From: Flammeovirgaceae bacterium
GTDB taxonomy: Bacteria > Bacteroidota > Bacteroidia > Cytophagales > Cyclobacteriaceae
Length of the DNA: 59,664 nucleotides
Assembly (NCBI GenBank): GCA_023251155.1
Contig: JAHEZH010000010.1
Span: 1 to 59,664 of the forward strand
Direction of reading: 5' to 3'
Below the pieces are notes generated by a model that did not search any database, was not told the DNA's origin, and saw only the letters and a list, made by a program, of their open reading frames with translations. This document shows positions 1 to 7,821 of the stretch, one piece after another. Every line of letters begins with the position of its first letter. Within the stretch, counting starts at the first letter, position 1. The translations under genes and the position numbers were made by a program.

Positions 1-1
1 T

Positions 2-433
2 TTCTTCCGCACGGATCCCTCCAAGAAGCTCAACCTGACGTCGGATTTCAGTACGGGTACCTATTTTAATGGTAAACTGATGGCCGGAGATTTTACCTTA
101 CAGTTTGCACCGATTCCGCATCTTTCGATCAAAGGAAGATTCAATCGCTATCATTTTAAAAATGTAGGTAAAGAATCGATCACCAAAGATGTAGATCTCT
201 ATAGCATCGAAGGTCGCTTTGCATTGAATCCACGCGTACAGCTTATTAGTTTTTACCAGAAAAATTCAGAGAATAGTTCGGATAACTATAACATTCGGCT
301 GTCATGGGAATACCGGCCGTTGTCATTCGTCTACATCGTGTATAACCACCGAAGTTCTTTCGATACGCAGCTGGAACGACACACCATCGAAGATCATGTG
401 ATCGCGAAAGTGAGTTATCTGCACCAGTTTTAA
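2..433 (+). CDS. DUF5916-like outer-membrane protein, C-terminal fragment
   Basis: The window opens inside this gene, and the reading frame is open from base 2 to the TAA at 431-433. The visible 143 residues are rich in alternating aromatic and polar strands (for example LSWEYRPLSFVYIVYNHR) and end in an aromatic residue (YLHQF), as expected for the last strands of an outer-membrane beta barrel. The WEYRP...VYNHR pattern near the end resembles the tail of DUF5916 proteins, which carry an N-terminal carbohydrate-binding-like module followed by a barrel. The N-terminal part is outside the window, so the family call rests only on the tail. Function is unknown. Confidence 0.6.
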   Translation, partial: FFRTDPSKKLNLTSDFSTGTYFNGKLMAGDFTLQFAPIPHLSIKGRFNRYHFKNVGKESITKDVDLYSIEGRFALNPRVQLISFYQKNSENSSDNYNIRLSWEYRPLSFVYIVYNHRSSFDTQLERHTIEDHVIAKVSYLHQF

Positions 434-619
434 CCCGAAATCCTGATTTGACGAAAGCATCTGCGGCTTTCAAAAGCAATCCCTCGATTTGAGGAATGAT
501 CTTTTGATGATCATGAACAATGGAGCTGAGAGGATAGAATGATCGATTTCCAAAGTCGATATTCGTTTTTGGTGATTAAGCCGGTTTTGTATCACGAAAA
601 GACGTGGACATACACCACT
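434..619. other. Short intergenic region between convergent genes
   Basis: This 186-base gap lies between the end of the DUF5916-like gene and the end of the minus-strand yigZ gene. I see no credible coding frame, no tRNA-like fold and no strong terminator hairpin followed by a T-run. Confidence 0.4.
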
Positions 620-1231
620 TCATTTAATACGATTAATCTTGTTGCCCAATGCGATCAGCAATTCAATCTTCTGCAGCATCCGGGTTTCGTCTTTCAATCG
701 CACTTCACCCTTTAGTTCTCCGCTTTCATTGAATTGCTGATCCAGGATCGTAATATCAAACTCTTTGATCAACCGCATTACCTCCGGGGTGGCGGTATAA
801 TTGTAGTGCAGCTCAATCTTCACCATCACTTCTTTCTCAATGATCACTGCTTTGTTCAAGGCATCTTCGGCAGCGATTTTATATGCGCTGATCAATCCGC
901 CCACCCCCAGCTTTGTTCCGCCAAAGTAGCGCACCACTACGATCAATACATTGGTCAGGTTCTTCGATCGGATCTGACCAAGGATCGGATCACCGGCCGA
1001 GTGGTTCGGTTCACCATCATCAAAAGCCCGGTATTTTGCTTTGTCTGCGCCCAGCACAAAAGCAAAACAATGATGACGGGCATCGTAATACTCTTTCTTC
1101 AATGCTTCAATTTTGATTTTCACTTCTTCTTCAGAAATGACCGGGTAGGCAAATGCCATAAATTTGCTTCCTTTCTCTTTGTAATCACCTTCTGTGGCCG
1201 ACTGGATGGTATGAAAAGAGAATACAGACAT
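620..1231 (-). CDS. yigZ: YigZ/IMPACT family protein
   Basis: This 203-residue protein has the full length of the bacterial YigZ family, which is related to eukaryotic IMPACT. The signature segments are all present: ARHHC at 51-55, DDGEPNHSAGDP at 71-82, and RYFGGTKLGVGGL at 101-113. The C-terminal 70 residues match the size of the second alpha/beta domain (DUF1949-like). Family members are cytosolic and are thought to bind nucleic acid or ribosomal components; the biochemical role is not settled. It stands alone on the minus strand, so context adds nothing. Confidence 0.93.
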   Translation of the reverse strand: MSVFSFHTIQSATEGDYKEKGSKFMAFAYPVISEEEVKIKIEALKKEYYDARHHCFAFVLGADKAKYRAFDDGEPNHSAGDPILGQIRSKNLTNVLIVVVRYFGGTKLGVGGLISAYKIAAEDALNKAVIIEKEVMVKIELHYNYTATPEVMRLIKEFDITILDQQFNESGELKGEVRLKDETRMLQKIELLIALGNKINRIK

Positions 1232-1359
1232 AGGGTAACCTAACGTGTGACTTTTGCGTCAAAGAAAATAAGACTTCAGTCAGTATGCAACCTTCTTCGT
1301 GCCCTTGCGTCTATTAGGCTGAATGGATTTTAACTTCTCCCATCGTAAATAAGTACATT

Positions 1360-2178
1360 ATGAAAAAATCAATTTCCCTGCTTCTCATTGTCTTGCTGGC
1401 CAGCTCACTGTCATGGGCGCAAAACAAGAAAACGGTAAACCTCGATACATTTACTAAAATCTCTTTCCGCGTGCCGGGCAAATTGTACCTGCGTCAGGGC
1501 AGTCCGCAAAAAGTAGAGATCGAAGGTGATAATGATTTATTGAAAGAACTCGACCCACGCGTGGAGAGTGGCAAGCTGATCATTGGCAAAGAAGGCAAAT
1601 GGAATTGGGGGATGAACTGGGGCAAGGATGAAAAAGTCAACGTATATGTTACTGTAAAAGATATTGATGCGATCAGTGTATCCGGCTCGGGCGATTTAAT
1701 CGGTCAGACTAAAATTACTTCCGGTAATCTGAATTTGAATGTAAGTGGATCGGGATCATTGACGATTGAGGCAACAGCAAGCGGTGAATTGGAAGCGGAC
1801 GTATCGGGCTCCGGCCATATCGATTTCAAAGGATCATGTGAACGTTTTGACAGCGATGTAAGTGGCTCCGGCCGTATTACCATGGATGCCGTTATCCAAA
1901 ACGAAGCAAGTGTAGGTATTTCTGGCTCGGGGAAAATTGAAGCAAGCGGCTCGGCCAAAGAAATGAAAGCATCGATTACCGGCTCAGGTAAAGTATATGC
2001 TTCTAACTTTGTGGTGGATAAATGTGAAGTGCGCATCTCCGGTTCGGGTGATGTGGAAATCAATGTGAAGAGCGACCTTGATGCGAATATTACAGGCAGT
2101 GGCAGTGTGAGCTACAAAGGTAACCCCAGTCATATCAACAGCCATTCGTCAGGCAGCGGTCATGTGCGGAAGATGTAA
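1360..2178 (+). CDS. Exported DUF2807 (GIN-domain) protein with SGSG repeats
   Basis: A 272-residue protein with a Sec signal peptide (KKSISLLLIVLLASSLSWA, cleavage before Q21). After an adhesin-like N-terminal stretch, the chain carries nine regularly spaced turns of the form SGSG or TGSG, at roughly 17-24 residue intervals, up to the C-terminus. This is the hallmark of the head GIN domain/DUF2807 family, predicted to fold as a right-handed parallel beta-solenoid with each G-rich turn at a corner. Such proteins are common in Bacteroidota envelopes, but their role is unknown. A clear hairpin terminator follows at 2208, so it appears monocistronic. Confidence 0.9.
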   Translation: MKKSISLLLIVLLASSLSWAQNKKTVNLDTFTKISFRVPGKLYLRQGSPQKVEIEGDNDLLKELDPRVESGKLIIGKEGKWNWGMNWGKDEKVNVYVTVKDIDAISVSGSGDLIGQTKITSGNLNLNVSGSGSLTIEATASGELEADVSGSGHIDFKGSCERFDSDVSGSGRITMDAVIQNEASVGISGSGKIEASGSAKEMKASITGSGKVYASNFVVDKCEVRISGSGDVEINVKSDLDANITGSGSVSYKGNPSHINSHSSGSGHVRKM

Positions 2179-2207
2179 TGGTATTGGATTTTGTAACTTC
2201 ATTCGAG

Positions 2208-2238
2208 AGCGGGAGATGAGTCTTCCGCTTTTTTATTT
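2208..2238 (+). terminator. Rho-independent terminator after DUF2807 gene
   Basis: AGCGGGAGA (2208-2216) pairs with TCTTCCGCT (2221-2229) around a TGAG loop, with one G-T wobble. A run of T residues follows directly. It sits 30 bases after the DUF2807 stop codon. Confidence 0.85.
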
Positions 2239-2487
2239 TCACTCATTTATAAAGTGATCCTTTAAAATCCGAATGGACCTGCTCCGTACATCGTGCAGGT
2301 CGTACTGCGCGTTAGGCAGATATCCGTTTCACTTTTGCAGTTCCGGCCATAGCCGGTAAATGGAAAAAGTAGGCGATCGATTATGTACGTATGCGATCCG
2401 TCTGTCAACGGTAAAATAGTCAATCGCACAAATCCATTTTTATTTTCCCTCCGTCCACCTTACTTTCAATCTTTTCACACAGGGTAT
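2239..2487. promoter_or_regulatory. Leader/intergenic region ahead of the ABC ATPase gene
   Basis: This 249-base stretch separates the DUF2807 terminator from the likely start of the ABC ATPase. The ATPase frame is open upstream to an ATG at 2383, but that extension lacks family similarity. The region contains a 7-bp inverted repeat, GACCTGC (2276-2282) with GCAGGTC (2295-2301), which could form a leader hairpin. I do not see a copy of the metal-box-like sequences found upstream of the TonB receptor. Confidence 0.35.
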
Positions 2488-3114
2488 ATGATTAAGGTGA
2501 CGGGTTTGAGCTATTCCTACCAAACGGGGCATTCGATTGCGTTTCGCGATTTCGAGGTGAATAAAGGTGAGCATTGGCTATTGCTGGGTGAATCCGGAAG
2601 CGGCAAAACCACATTACTTCATTTACTGGGCGGATTACTTAAATCACAACAGGGAAAAATTGAAGTAAATCAGACTGACATTACCCGATTGAGTGAAAGC
2701 TCACTTGATCACTTTCGTGGGAAACATTACGGCTTCATCTTCCAGAAAAACCATTTGATCGCCGCTCTTACGGTAAAGAAGAATTTGCTCATGGCTCCCT
2801 TTCTGGCTGGGTTACAACAAAATGAAGATCGGGTGCACAGCGTACTATCGCAACTGGGGTTGGAGAATAAATTAAATGCAAAAATCAGTGAACTAAGTTA
2901 CGGACAGGCACAGCGTGTGGCCATAGCACGCGCTGTATTGAATCAGCCAGCATTGATTTTGGCGGATGAACCTACCTCTGCACTGGATGATAAAAGTTGT
3001 GATCGTGTTACAGCGTTGCTGCTCGAAGTAGCATCACAAAACAATGCCACGCTGGTGATCGCCACACACGATCAACGCCTGAAATCAAAAATCAAAAACC
3101 AGATAGCGCTTTAA
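2488..3114 (+). CDS. ABC transporter ATP-binding protein (LolD/MacB-like), putative metal module
   Basis: I chose the ATG at 2488 (MIKVTGLSYSY) because the family begins here; the in-frame ATG at 2383 adds 35 residues without similarity. The 208-residue protein has Walker A GESGSGKT (34-41), a signature LSYGQAQR (variant of LSGGQ), Walker B LILADE and the following PTSALDD. These place it in the LolD/MacB group that powers FtsX-like permeases by mechanotransmission rather than classical import. The permease gene starts 4 bases after its stop, so the two are almost certainly one complex in the inner membrane. Context suggests a role in metal homeostasis (see permease). Confidence 0.93.
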   Translation: MIKVTGLSYSYQTGHSIAFRDFEVNKGEHWLLLGESGSGKTTLLHLLGGLLKSQQGKIEVNQTDITRLSESSLDHFRGKHYGFIFQKNHLIAALTVKKNLLMAPFLAGLQQNEDRVHSVLSQLGLENKLNAKISELSYGQAQRVAIARAVLNQPALILADEPTSALDDKSCDRVTALLLEVASQNNATLVIATHDQRLKSKIKNQIAL

Positions 3115-3118
3115 TACG

Positions 3119-4360
3119 ATGAATCTTTTTTCACTGGTTTGGAATTACCTCAAGGCAAAGCCGCTCAATACCGTATTGAATATTTTTCTGCTGGCATTGG
3201 GTATTGCCGTCATCAATATACTTCTCCTGTTCAATAAGCAACTGGAGCAAAAGATCACCGAAAACGCTAAGGGAATTGATTTAGTGGTAGGGGCGAAAGG
3301 AAGCCCATTGCAATTGATCTTATGCAACATTTTTCATATTGATTTCCCTACCGGAAATATCAGGTTGTACGAGGCAGAGCGTCTGGCCAGGCATCGCCTT
3401 GTAAAGAAAGCAATACCGTTAGCATTGGGAGACAGTTATCAGAATTTTCGCATCATCGGTACCAACCAGGATTACACCCGGCTATATGAAGCGGAGCTTG
3501 CTCAGGGCGACTGGTGGAAGAACGATCTGGATGTAGTAATAGGCGCTACCGTAGCCGAGGCCACCGGCATAAAAACAGGCGATACGTTTTCCAGTGCCCA
3601 TGGCTTGAGTAATGAGGGCCATGCTCATGACAATGCGTTGTACGTAGTAAAAGGCATTCTGAAAAAGAAAGGCAATGTGGTCGATAATTTGCTTTTTACT
3701 AACATCGGCAGTGTATGGAAAGTACATGAAGCGCATGAAGAAGGCGAGGGACATCCCCACACGGATAGCATTACAGATCCCTCGCCATTGGTACCTTCGG
3801 TAGCACGTGGTGATAGCACCAGAGAAATTACTTCACTGCTCATTCAATACCGTAACCCTATTGCGGCGATTCAGTTGCCGCGACTGATTAATTCGCAGAC
3901 CAACATGCAGGCGGCATCACCCGCATTTGAAACAGCACGATTGTTTTCAATCCTCGGTGTAGGTGTCGATGTATTGATGGGTTTTGCTTATGTGCTCATC
4001 TTTATTTCTGCATTGAGTATATTCATTGCCTTGTACAATTCATTGAAAGAACGTCAATACGATCTGGCCATCATGCGCTCGATGGGTGCCAGTCGTGGAA
4101 AACTGTTTGTTGCCGTGGTGATGGAAGGAGCTGCACTGACGGTGATCGGAAGTGTGTTCGGTATTTTGCTGGGGCACGCAGTGTTGTATGCGTTCACGCA
4201 GCTGGTGGCAGAAAGTCAGAAAGCAGGAGTTACTGCTCTTGTATTTTATTCCGAAGAAGCAGTAATCGTTGGCGGAAGCATTGTGCTGGGACTATTTTGT
4301 TCATGGATTCCTGCAGCACAGGCATACCGCACCGATATTCATAAGGTACTGGCGGCCTAA
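3119..4360 (+). CDS. FtsX-like ABC permease with histidine-rich loop (ZrgB-like)
   Basis: A 413-residue FtsX-type permease. It has one N-terminal membrane helix (about 18-38), a large extracytoplasmic domain, then three C-terminal helices typical of the FtsX domain, including the coupling motif LYNSLKERQYDLAIMRSMGAS. The extracytoplasmic domain carries seven histidines in two clusters, AHGLSNEGHAHD (160-171) and HEAHEEGEGHPH (203-214). As I recall, permeases in the Vibrio zinc-regulated zrg locus have the same HGL...H...VWKVHE arrangement. The histidines suggest metal binding; the transported substrate is inference. It forms an operon with the preceding ATPase and probably with the secreted protein 67 bases downstream. 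Confidence 0.88.
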   Translation: MNLFSLVWNYLKAKPLNTVLNIFLLALGIAVINILLLFNKQLEQKITENAKGIDLVVGAKGSPLQLILCNIFHIDFPTGNIRLYEAERLARHRLVKKAIPLALGDSYQNFRIIGTNQDYTRLYEAELAQGDWWKNDLDVVIGATVAEATGIKTGDTFSSAHGLSNEGHAHDNALYVVKGILKKKGNVVDNLLFTNIGSVWKVHEAHEEGEGHPHTDSITDPSPLVPSVARGDSTREITSLLIQYRNPIAAIQLPRLINSQTNMQAASPAFETARLFSILGVGVDVLMGFAYVLIFISALSIFIALYNSLKERQYDLAIMRSMGASRGKLFVAVVMEGAALTVIGSVFGILLGHAVLYAFTQLVAESQKAGVTALVFYSEEAVIVGGSIVLGLFCSWIPAAQAYRTDIHKVLAA

Positions 4361-4427
4361 TCGCAAATACGTTGTTTGGGAAAAGAGATTTTAGTAAGCT
4401 TGTGAATAGTGAAATTCAAATTCTGCC

Positions 4428-4871
4428 ATGAAGAACTCGTTTTACCGGTTATCATTTCTCGTATTCATTAGCGCGAGCTCCTTCGCTCAAACCCCCGATA
4501 CATGGGCATCTTTTGCCAAGACAAAGTTTGAAGCGAAGTACAATGATAAAGCAGGAGAATACTTTTTATATCCCGGCTTCACAGAGGAGTTGAAAAGTCA
4601 GGTAGGTAAAGAAGTGAGCCTGGAAGGCTATTATTTACCTATTGAAGTAGAAGGTAACGCGTACATTATTTTATCCAAGTTTCCTTACAGTCAGTGCTTC
4701 TTTTGTGGCGGTGCCGGTCCAGAGTCCATTGCAGAAGTCACCTTTAAAGTAAAGCCCGGTAAATTTGAACCCGATCAATACCTGCGGGTGAAGGGCAAAC
4801 TCAAACTTAATATCGATGATATCGATCACGGTAACTTTCTTCTCGAAGAAGCGGTGTTAGTAGCGAAGTAA
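4428..4871 (+). CDS. Small exported protein with CxxC motif, DUF3299-like
   Basis: This 147-residue protein has a signal peptide ending ASSFA (cleavage before Q21). The mature part is a compact beta-rich domain with KEVSLEGYYLP (61-71), a CFFC motif at C90 and C93, and the strand YLRVKGKLKL. This layout resembles DUF3299, an OB-fold-like periplasmic family that often accompanies FtsX-type permeases at metal-regulated loci. The resemblance is by pattern only. It follows the permease gene in the same direction and probably belongs to its operon. The CxxC pair could bind metal or form a disulfide. Its stop codon is one base from that of the convergent TonB receptor. Confidence 0.6.
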   Translation: MKNSFYRLSFLVFISASSFAQTPDTWASFAKTKFEAKYNDKAGEYFLYPGFTEELKSQVGKEVSLEGYYLPIEVEGNAYIILSKFPYSQCFFCGGAGPESIAEVTFKVKPGKFEPDQYLRVKGKLKLNIDDIDHGNFLLEEAVLVAK

Positions 4872-4872
4872 T

Positions 4873-7110
4873 TTACTCCAGTGTATAGCGTACTCCTAAG
4901 AATCCTTTGATCCCCTGAATCGGTGCATAGTTGTAAGAGGTGTCAAACGTGTAGCCGTAAGGATTGTTTTCGTGTATGGTTTTATCGAACGGATCGAAGG
5001 GACGAAGCAGTGCATACTTCGGAATGAAATTCAACACATTCTTAGCGCCACCATAGATTTCCCATGGCCCTAATGTCTTGGTGATTTGCACATTCATTAA
5101 AGCAAACCAGGGTGACTGCTCCGGGCGATAGTCATTAGGGACTACCGGCAAATGCATCGGGCCATTTACTTTTCCGGTAATATCAAAACTCAATTGGGCA
5201 GGATCAATACTATAACTCATCGTCAGTGTTCCGGAAAATTGAGGTGCATAGAACTGTGGTATTGTATTGGTCTCCCCGTTGATCGTTTCTTTACGATACA
5301 CGTCCATTAAGGTTATTCCGGAAATTACTTTCAGTGAATTGGCAAATGAAAAATCAGCGTTCAGCGTAACCCCCCGCGAGATGGCGTGTCCCTGAAGGTT
5401 ATCGTAGATGATCAGGTTAGGATCGGTGGCATAGTCACCAATAATTTTATTGGTGAAATACGTATAAAACAAGCTGCCATCGAGGTTGATAAAACCAGAG
5501 GAGTGTGTGATTACTTTCGAATAGCTGGCATTCACATTCCACGATTGCTCCGGCTGAAGTGAATTTTTCACAATAACCCGCCGTGCACCCGTTAACGCAG
5601 CATGTTCTTCGGTAAATAAGTTTACTACGCGATAACCACTTCCGCTGGTGAGGCGTAGTGTTTCCGTTTTCGAAGGGGAGTATTTTAAACTCAATCGTGG
5701 AGTAAAAATGCTTCCATGAATGTTATGATGGTCATAACGTGCTCCAGCTAACAAAGTAACTTTTGAAAATTCGATTTCGTCCTGAACAAAAATTCCCGGA
5801 AGGAAAGTCTTGCTTGCGCGATTGACACCGTCTGCGGTAGCTGTGCCCGGTGTATTGTCATCATAGTTGATGAAACGAACCGGAAGTCCGGCCAGTAGTT
5901 CATGTTGACCAATACGTTTATTCCATCGCAGCTGTGCGAAAGCCGTTTGTTGTTCTGCATCATACTTTACAATGCCGTAATAGGAATCCTGCTTATGGTA
6001 ATTGTACGATGCATCTACGTTGAAATTTTCACTTCCGGGAAGTTGATAGTTAGAAATGAATTCGGCTCGGTTGGTATAGATCGATTCTCCGTAATACGTA
6101 TCACTGCCACGGTATTCTTTTGTCCATTGCAATTCACCGCCCCAGCGGTTCTCGCTCACATACCGTGCAGCCAAAGACAGGTTTTTGCCCGAGGCGCGAT
6201 TGATGGTCCACTTATTAAAAACAGAAATGCGATTTTGTAAAGGAACATCAGTAAAGTTATCATGATTGATGTCGTGCTTTTGCTGAAAGAGGAAATAGTT
6301 AATCCCCAACAAACTGTTTGCTTTATCGGTTTTTATTGCCGTGGAGATATCCATGTTGTATTCGCCCAGCGTGGTGCCAAATACATCGGCTTTCCATCGC
6401 GGGGATGAAGCCGCCTCTTTGGTGATGATGTTGATTACCCCGCCCACGGCTTCTGATCCATACAAGGTAGATGCTGGTCCTTTCACCACTTCCATCCGTT
6501 TCACCATGCTGTTGGGTATACCCGATAAGCCATACACGGTTGACAAGCTGCTCACGATGGGCATGCCATCAATCAAAATCATGGTATAAGGTCCTTCCAA
6601 TCCATTGATATGAATATCGCCGGTGTTGCACACATTACAGTTCAATTGTGGTTGTACCCCATTGATGGTGGATAAGGCCTCGAATACATTGGGAGTCGGA
6701 TTCTTTTTGAAGAAAGCGGGCGAATAAACTTCAACAGAAATCGGCGAACTTAATTTGCTCACCTCACGCATGGTACCGGTAATCACCACTTCATCCAGCT
6801 GCGAAACATCCTCCTTTAACTCAATAGTCATGTTCATGATTTGATGATCACGTACCGTTACCGATTTTTTGAAAGGCAAGTAGCCAACGGACGTAGCCAT
6901 CACCGAATAGGTGCCAGCGGGAATTCCGATCAGCTGGAAGTGCCCTGTTGAATCGGATGTTGCACCTGCAGAGGAAGAAGACAATGCAATGCTGGCGTAC
7001 GCCAATGGCTTGCCTTGCGATTGGATACTACCTTTTATAACGGCTTGTGAATGGCCATAATGGATGCCTGCAAGTAAAGCCAGGGAGAATGCAATCAGTT
7101 GTTTTTTCAT
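4873..7110 (-). CDS. TonB-dependent outer-membrane receptor, probable metal or metallophore uptake
   Basis: A 745-residue receptor of normal length. It has a signal peptide (1-21), a carboxypeptidase-regulatory-like domain (about 24-100), a TonB-box-like DEVVITGT (106-113), a plug with ILIDGMPIV and VVKGPASTLYGSEAVGGVINIITK-type motifs, and a barrel ending in aromatic/charged residues (VRYTLE). The plug has a CNVC motif (C158 and C161), unusual in ordinary sugar or siderophore receptors. Together with the convergent ABC/His-rich permease genes and two operator-like sequences upstream, this favours uptake of a metal or its chelate. The ligand is not determined; zinc is my first guess, iron or copper are alternatives. 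Confidence 0.93.
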   Translation of the reverse strand: MKKQLIAFSLALLAGIHYGHSQAVIKGSIQSQGKPLAYASIALSSSSAGATSDSTGHFQLIGIPAGTYSVMATSVGYLPFKKSVTVRDHQIMNMTIELKEDVSQLDEVVITGTMREVSKLSSPISVEVYSPAFFKKNPTPNVFEALSTINGVQPQLNCNVCNTGDIHINGLEGPYTMILIDGMPIVSSLSTVYGLSGIPNSMVKRMEVVKGPASTLYGSEAVGGVINIITKEAASSPRWKADVFGTTLGEYNMDISTAIKTDKANSLLGINYFLFQQKHDINHDNFTDVPLQNRISVFNKWTINRASGKNLSLAARYVSENRWGGELQWTKEYRGSDTYYGESIYTNRAEFISNYQLPGSENFNVDASYNYHKQDSYYGIVKYDAEQQTAFAQLRWNKRIGQHELLAGLPVRFINYDDNTPGTATADGVNRASKTFLPGIFVQDEIEFSKVTLLAGARYDHHNIHGSIFTPRLSLKYSPSKTETLRLTSGSGYRVVNLFTEEHAALTGARRVIVKNSLQPEQSWNVNASYSKVITHSSGFINLDGSLFYTYFTNKIIGDYATDPNLIIYDNLQGHAISRGVTLNADFSFANSLKVISGITLMDVYRKETINGETNTIPQFYAPQFSGTLTMSYSIDPAQLSFDITGKVNGPMHLPVVPNDYRPEQSPWFALMNVQITKTLGPWEIYGGAKNVLNFIPKYALLRPFDPFDKTIHENNPYGYTFDTSYNYAPIQGIKGFLGVRYTLE

Positions 7111-7121
7111 ATTTAGATTTA

Positions 7122-7129
7122 CAAAATTA
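7122..7129 (-). promoter_or_regulatory. Candidate -7 promoter element (TAATTTTG) of the TonB receptor gene
   Basis: On the minus strand TAATTTTG matches the Bacteroidota TAnnTTTG consensus and lies 11 bases upstream of the ATG at 7110. No clear TTG is found at the -33 position; that position instead overlaps the DtxR-like box at 7134-7149. Confidence 0.45.
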
Positions 7130-7133
7130 AAAA

Positions 7134-7149
7134 TTTAGATTAACCTAAA
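7134..7149. promoter_or_regulatory. DtxR/IdeR-like operator candidate
   Basis: TTTAGATTAACCTAAA is a 16-base imperfect palindrome with 7 of 8 symmetric pairs. On the minus strand it reads TTTAGGTTAATCTAAA, close to the first two-thirds of the DtxR/IdeR box (TTAGGTTAGSCTAACCTAA). It lies just upstream of the candidate -7 element, a position suited to repression. The regulator is inferred. Confidence 0.45.
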
Positions 7150-7175
7150 AAATAGTTTCGATTATTAGGTTGAAA

Positions 7176-7214
7176 ATAATTAATATTTGCAACATTGTTG
7201 CAAATATTAATTAT
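7176..7214. promoter_or_regulatory. Perfect 39-bp palindrome upstream of the TonB receptor, Fur-family-like operator
   Basis: Nineteen bases on each side of T7195 are perfectly complementary (7176-7194 with 7196-7214). The core reads TTTGCAACATTGTTGCAAA and the outer arms are AT only. The GCAAC-n3-GTTGC core has the symmetry and size of Fur/Zur/Mur-class operators. It starts 66 bases upstream of the receptor ATG. It has no GC-rich stem plus T-run, so a terminator is unlikely. Confidence 0.6.
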
Positions 7215-7575
7215 AAAATTCACTTTTGACGAAGATTCAATGTGAATTGAAAAAAGTAGAATGGGCTGAGCTGCCGATTAGGTTAGTTTTCTTCTTCCGA
7301 ATGGTGGGTGCGGCAGCTTAAGCTCATTCTTACTATTGCTTCAGTGGCGCTTTAAAATTTTTTTGACCGGCTTAAAAAACAGCTGATTCCGGGTAAGAAT
7401 AAACCGGGTGGATGATAGGAATGCTGTTGCTCATCGTTATGCCTTGCACGTGCCGTAAGGGGGCATTTGACTAGTGTGCTTTTGATTTTATAAGCATGAT
7501 TGATTACAACCACTTGACCGTTTTGAGTGTCTATGTGTAACTAATAAAGTCCGAATCCAGGCATTCTTAATCAGG
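7215..7575. other. Intergenic region with a long imperfect inverted repeat
   Basis: This 361-base region lies between the divergent TonB receptor and Kunitz genes. Its main structure is an imperfect inverted repeat of about 19-20 bases, 7258-7276 against 7311-7330, enclosing a 34-base loop. The loop carries the half-site TTAGGTTAG, like one half of a DtxR box. No coding frame looks real. I see no clear promoter for the Kunitz gene. Confidence 0.45.
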
Positions 7576-7821
7576 ATGAAGCCAGCTATCAGATTCACGA
7601 TTGTTTTACTAAGCATTGTATCGGTGCAATGTGAAAAGGATTGCATTAAAAGCGAAAAATGCAACTTAGAGCCGGATGGAGGAATGTGTATGGCTGCATT
7701 TCGAAGGTATTATTACGACAAGAATGAAAAGAAATGCAAAGAATTTATCTGGGGTGGATGCGGAGGGGCAGTTCCCTTTGAAACCCTGGAGGAATGTAAA
7801 GGTGGCTGTCAGTGTGATTGA
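7576..7821 (+). CDS. Small exported Kunitz/BPTI-type protease-inhibitor-like protein
   Basis: This 81-residue protein has an export signal (about 1-18) ending SVQC; C19 may be lipidated, although Q at -1 is unusual for a lipobox. Residues 29-78 show the complete Kunitz cysteine framework: C29, C38, C54, C62, C74, C78, with gaps of 8, 15, 7, 11 and 3 residues. BPTI has 8, 15, 7, 12 and 3. Other hallmarks fit: G36 before the second cysteine, FRRYYYD in the first strand, and F57-I-W-G-G-C62. The residue at the inhibitory P1 position is M39, followed by A40, suggesting an elastase- or chymotrypsin-like target if it inhibits at all. C23 and C80 flank the domain and could form an extra disulfide. 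Kunitz domains are mainly animal; bacterial cases are few. Confidence 0.85.
   Translation: MKPAIRFTIVLLSIVSVQCEKDCIKSEKCNLEPDGGMCMAAFRRYYYDKNEKKCKEFIWGGCGGAVPFETLEECKGGCQCD

Noticed and set aside
734-1243. Long open frame on the plus strand opposite yigZ
   Set aside because: The minus-strand yigZ has strong family motifs; the opposite product has no recognisable features.
1704-2063. Open frame antisense to the DUF2807 gene
   Set aside because: It is created by the repeated SGSG codons on the other strand; low-complexity product rich in PEP, no start context, and the plus-strand gene is clearly real.
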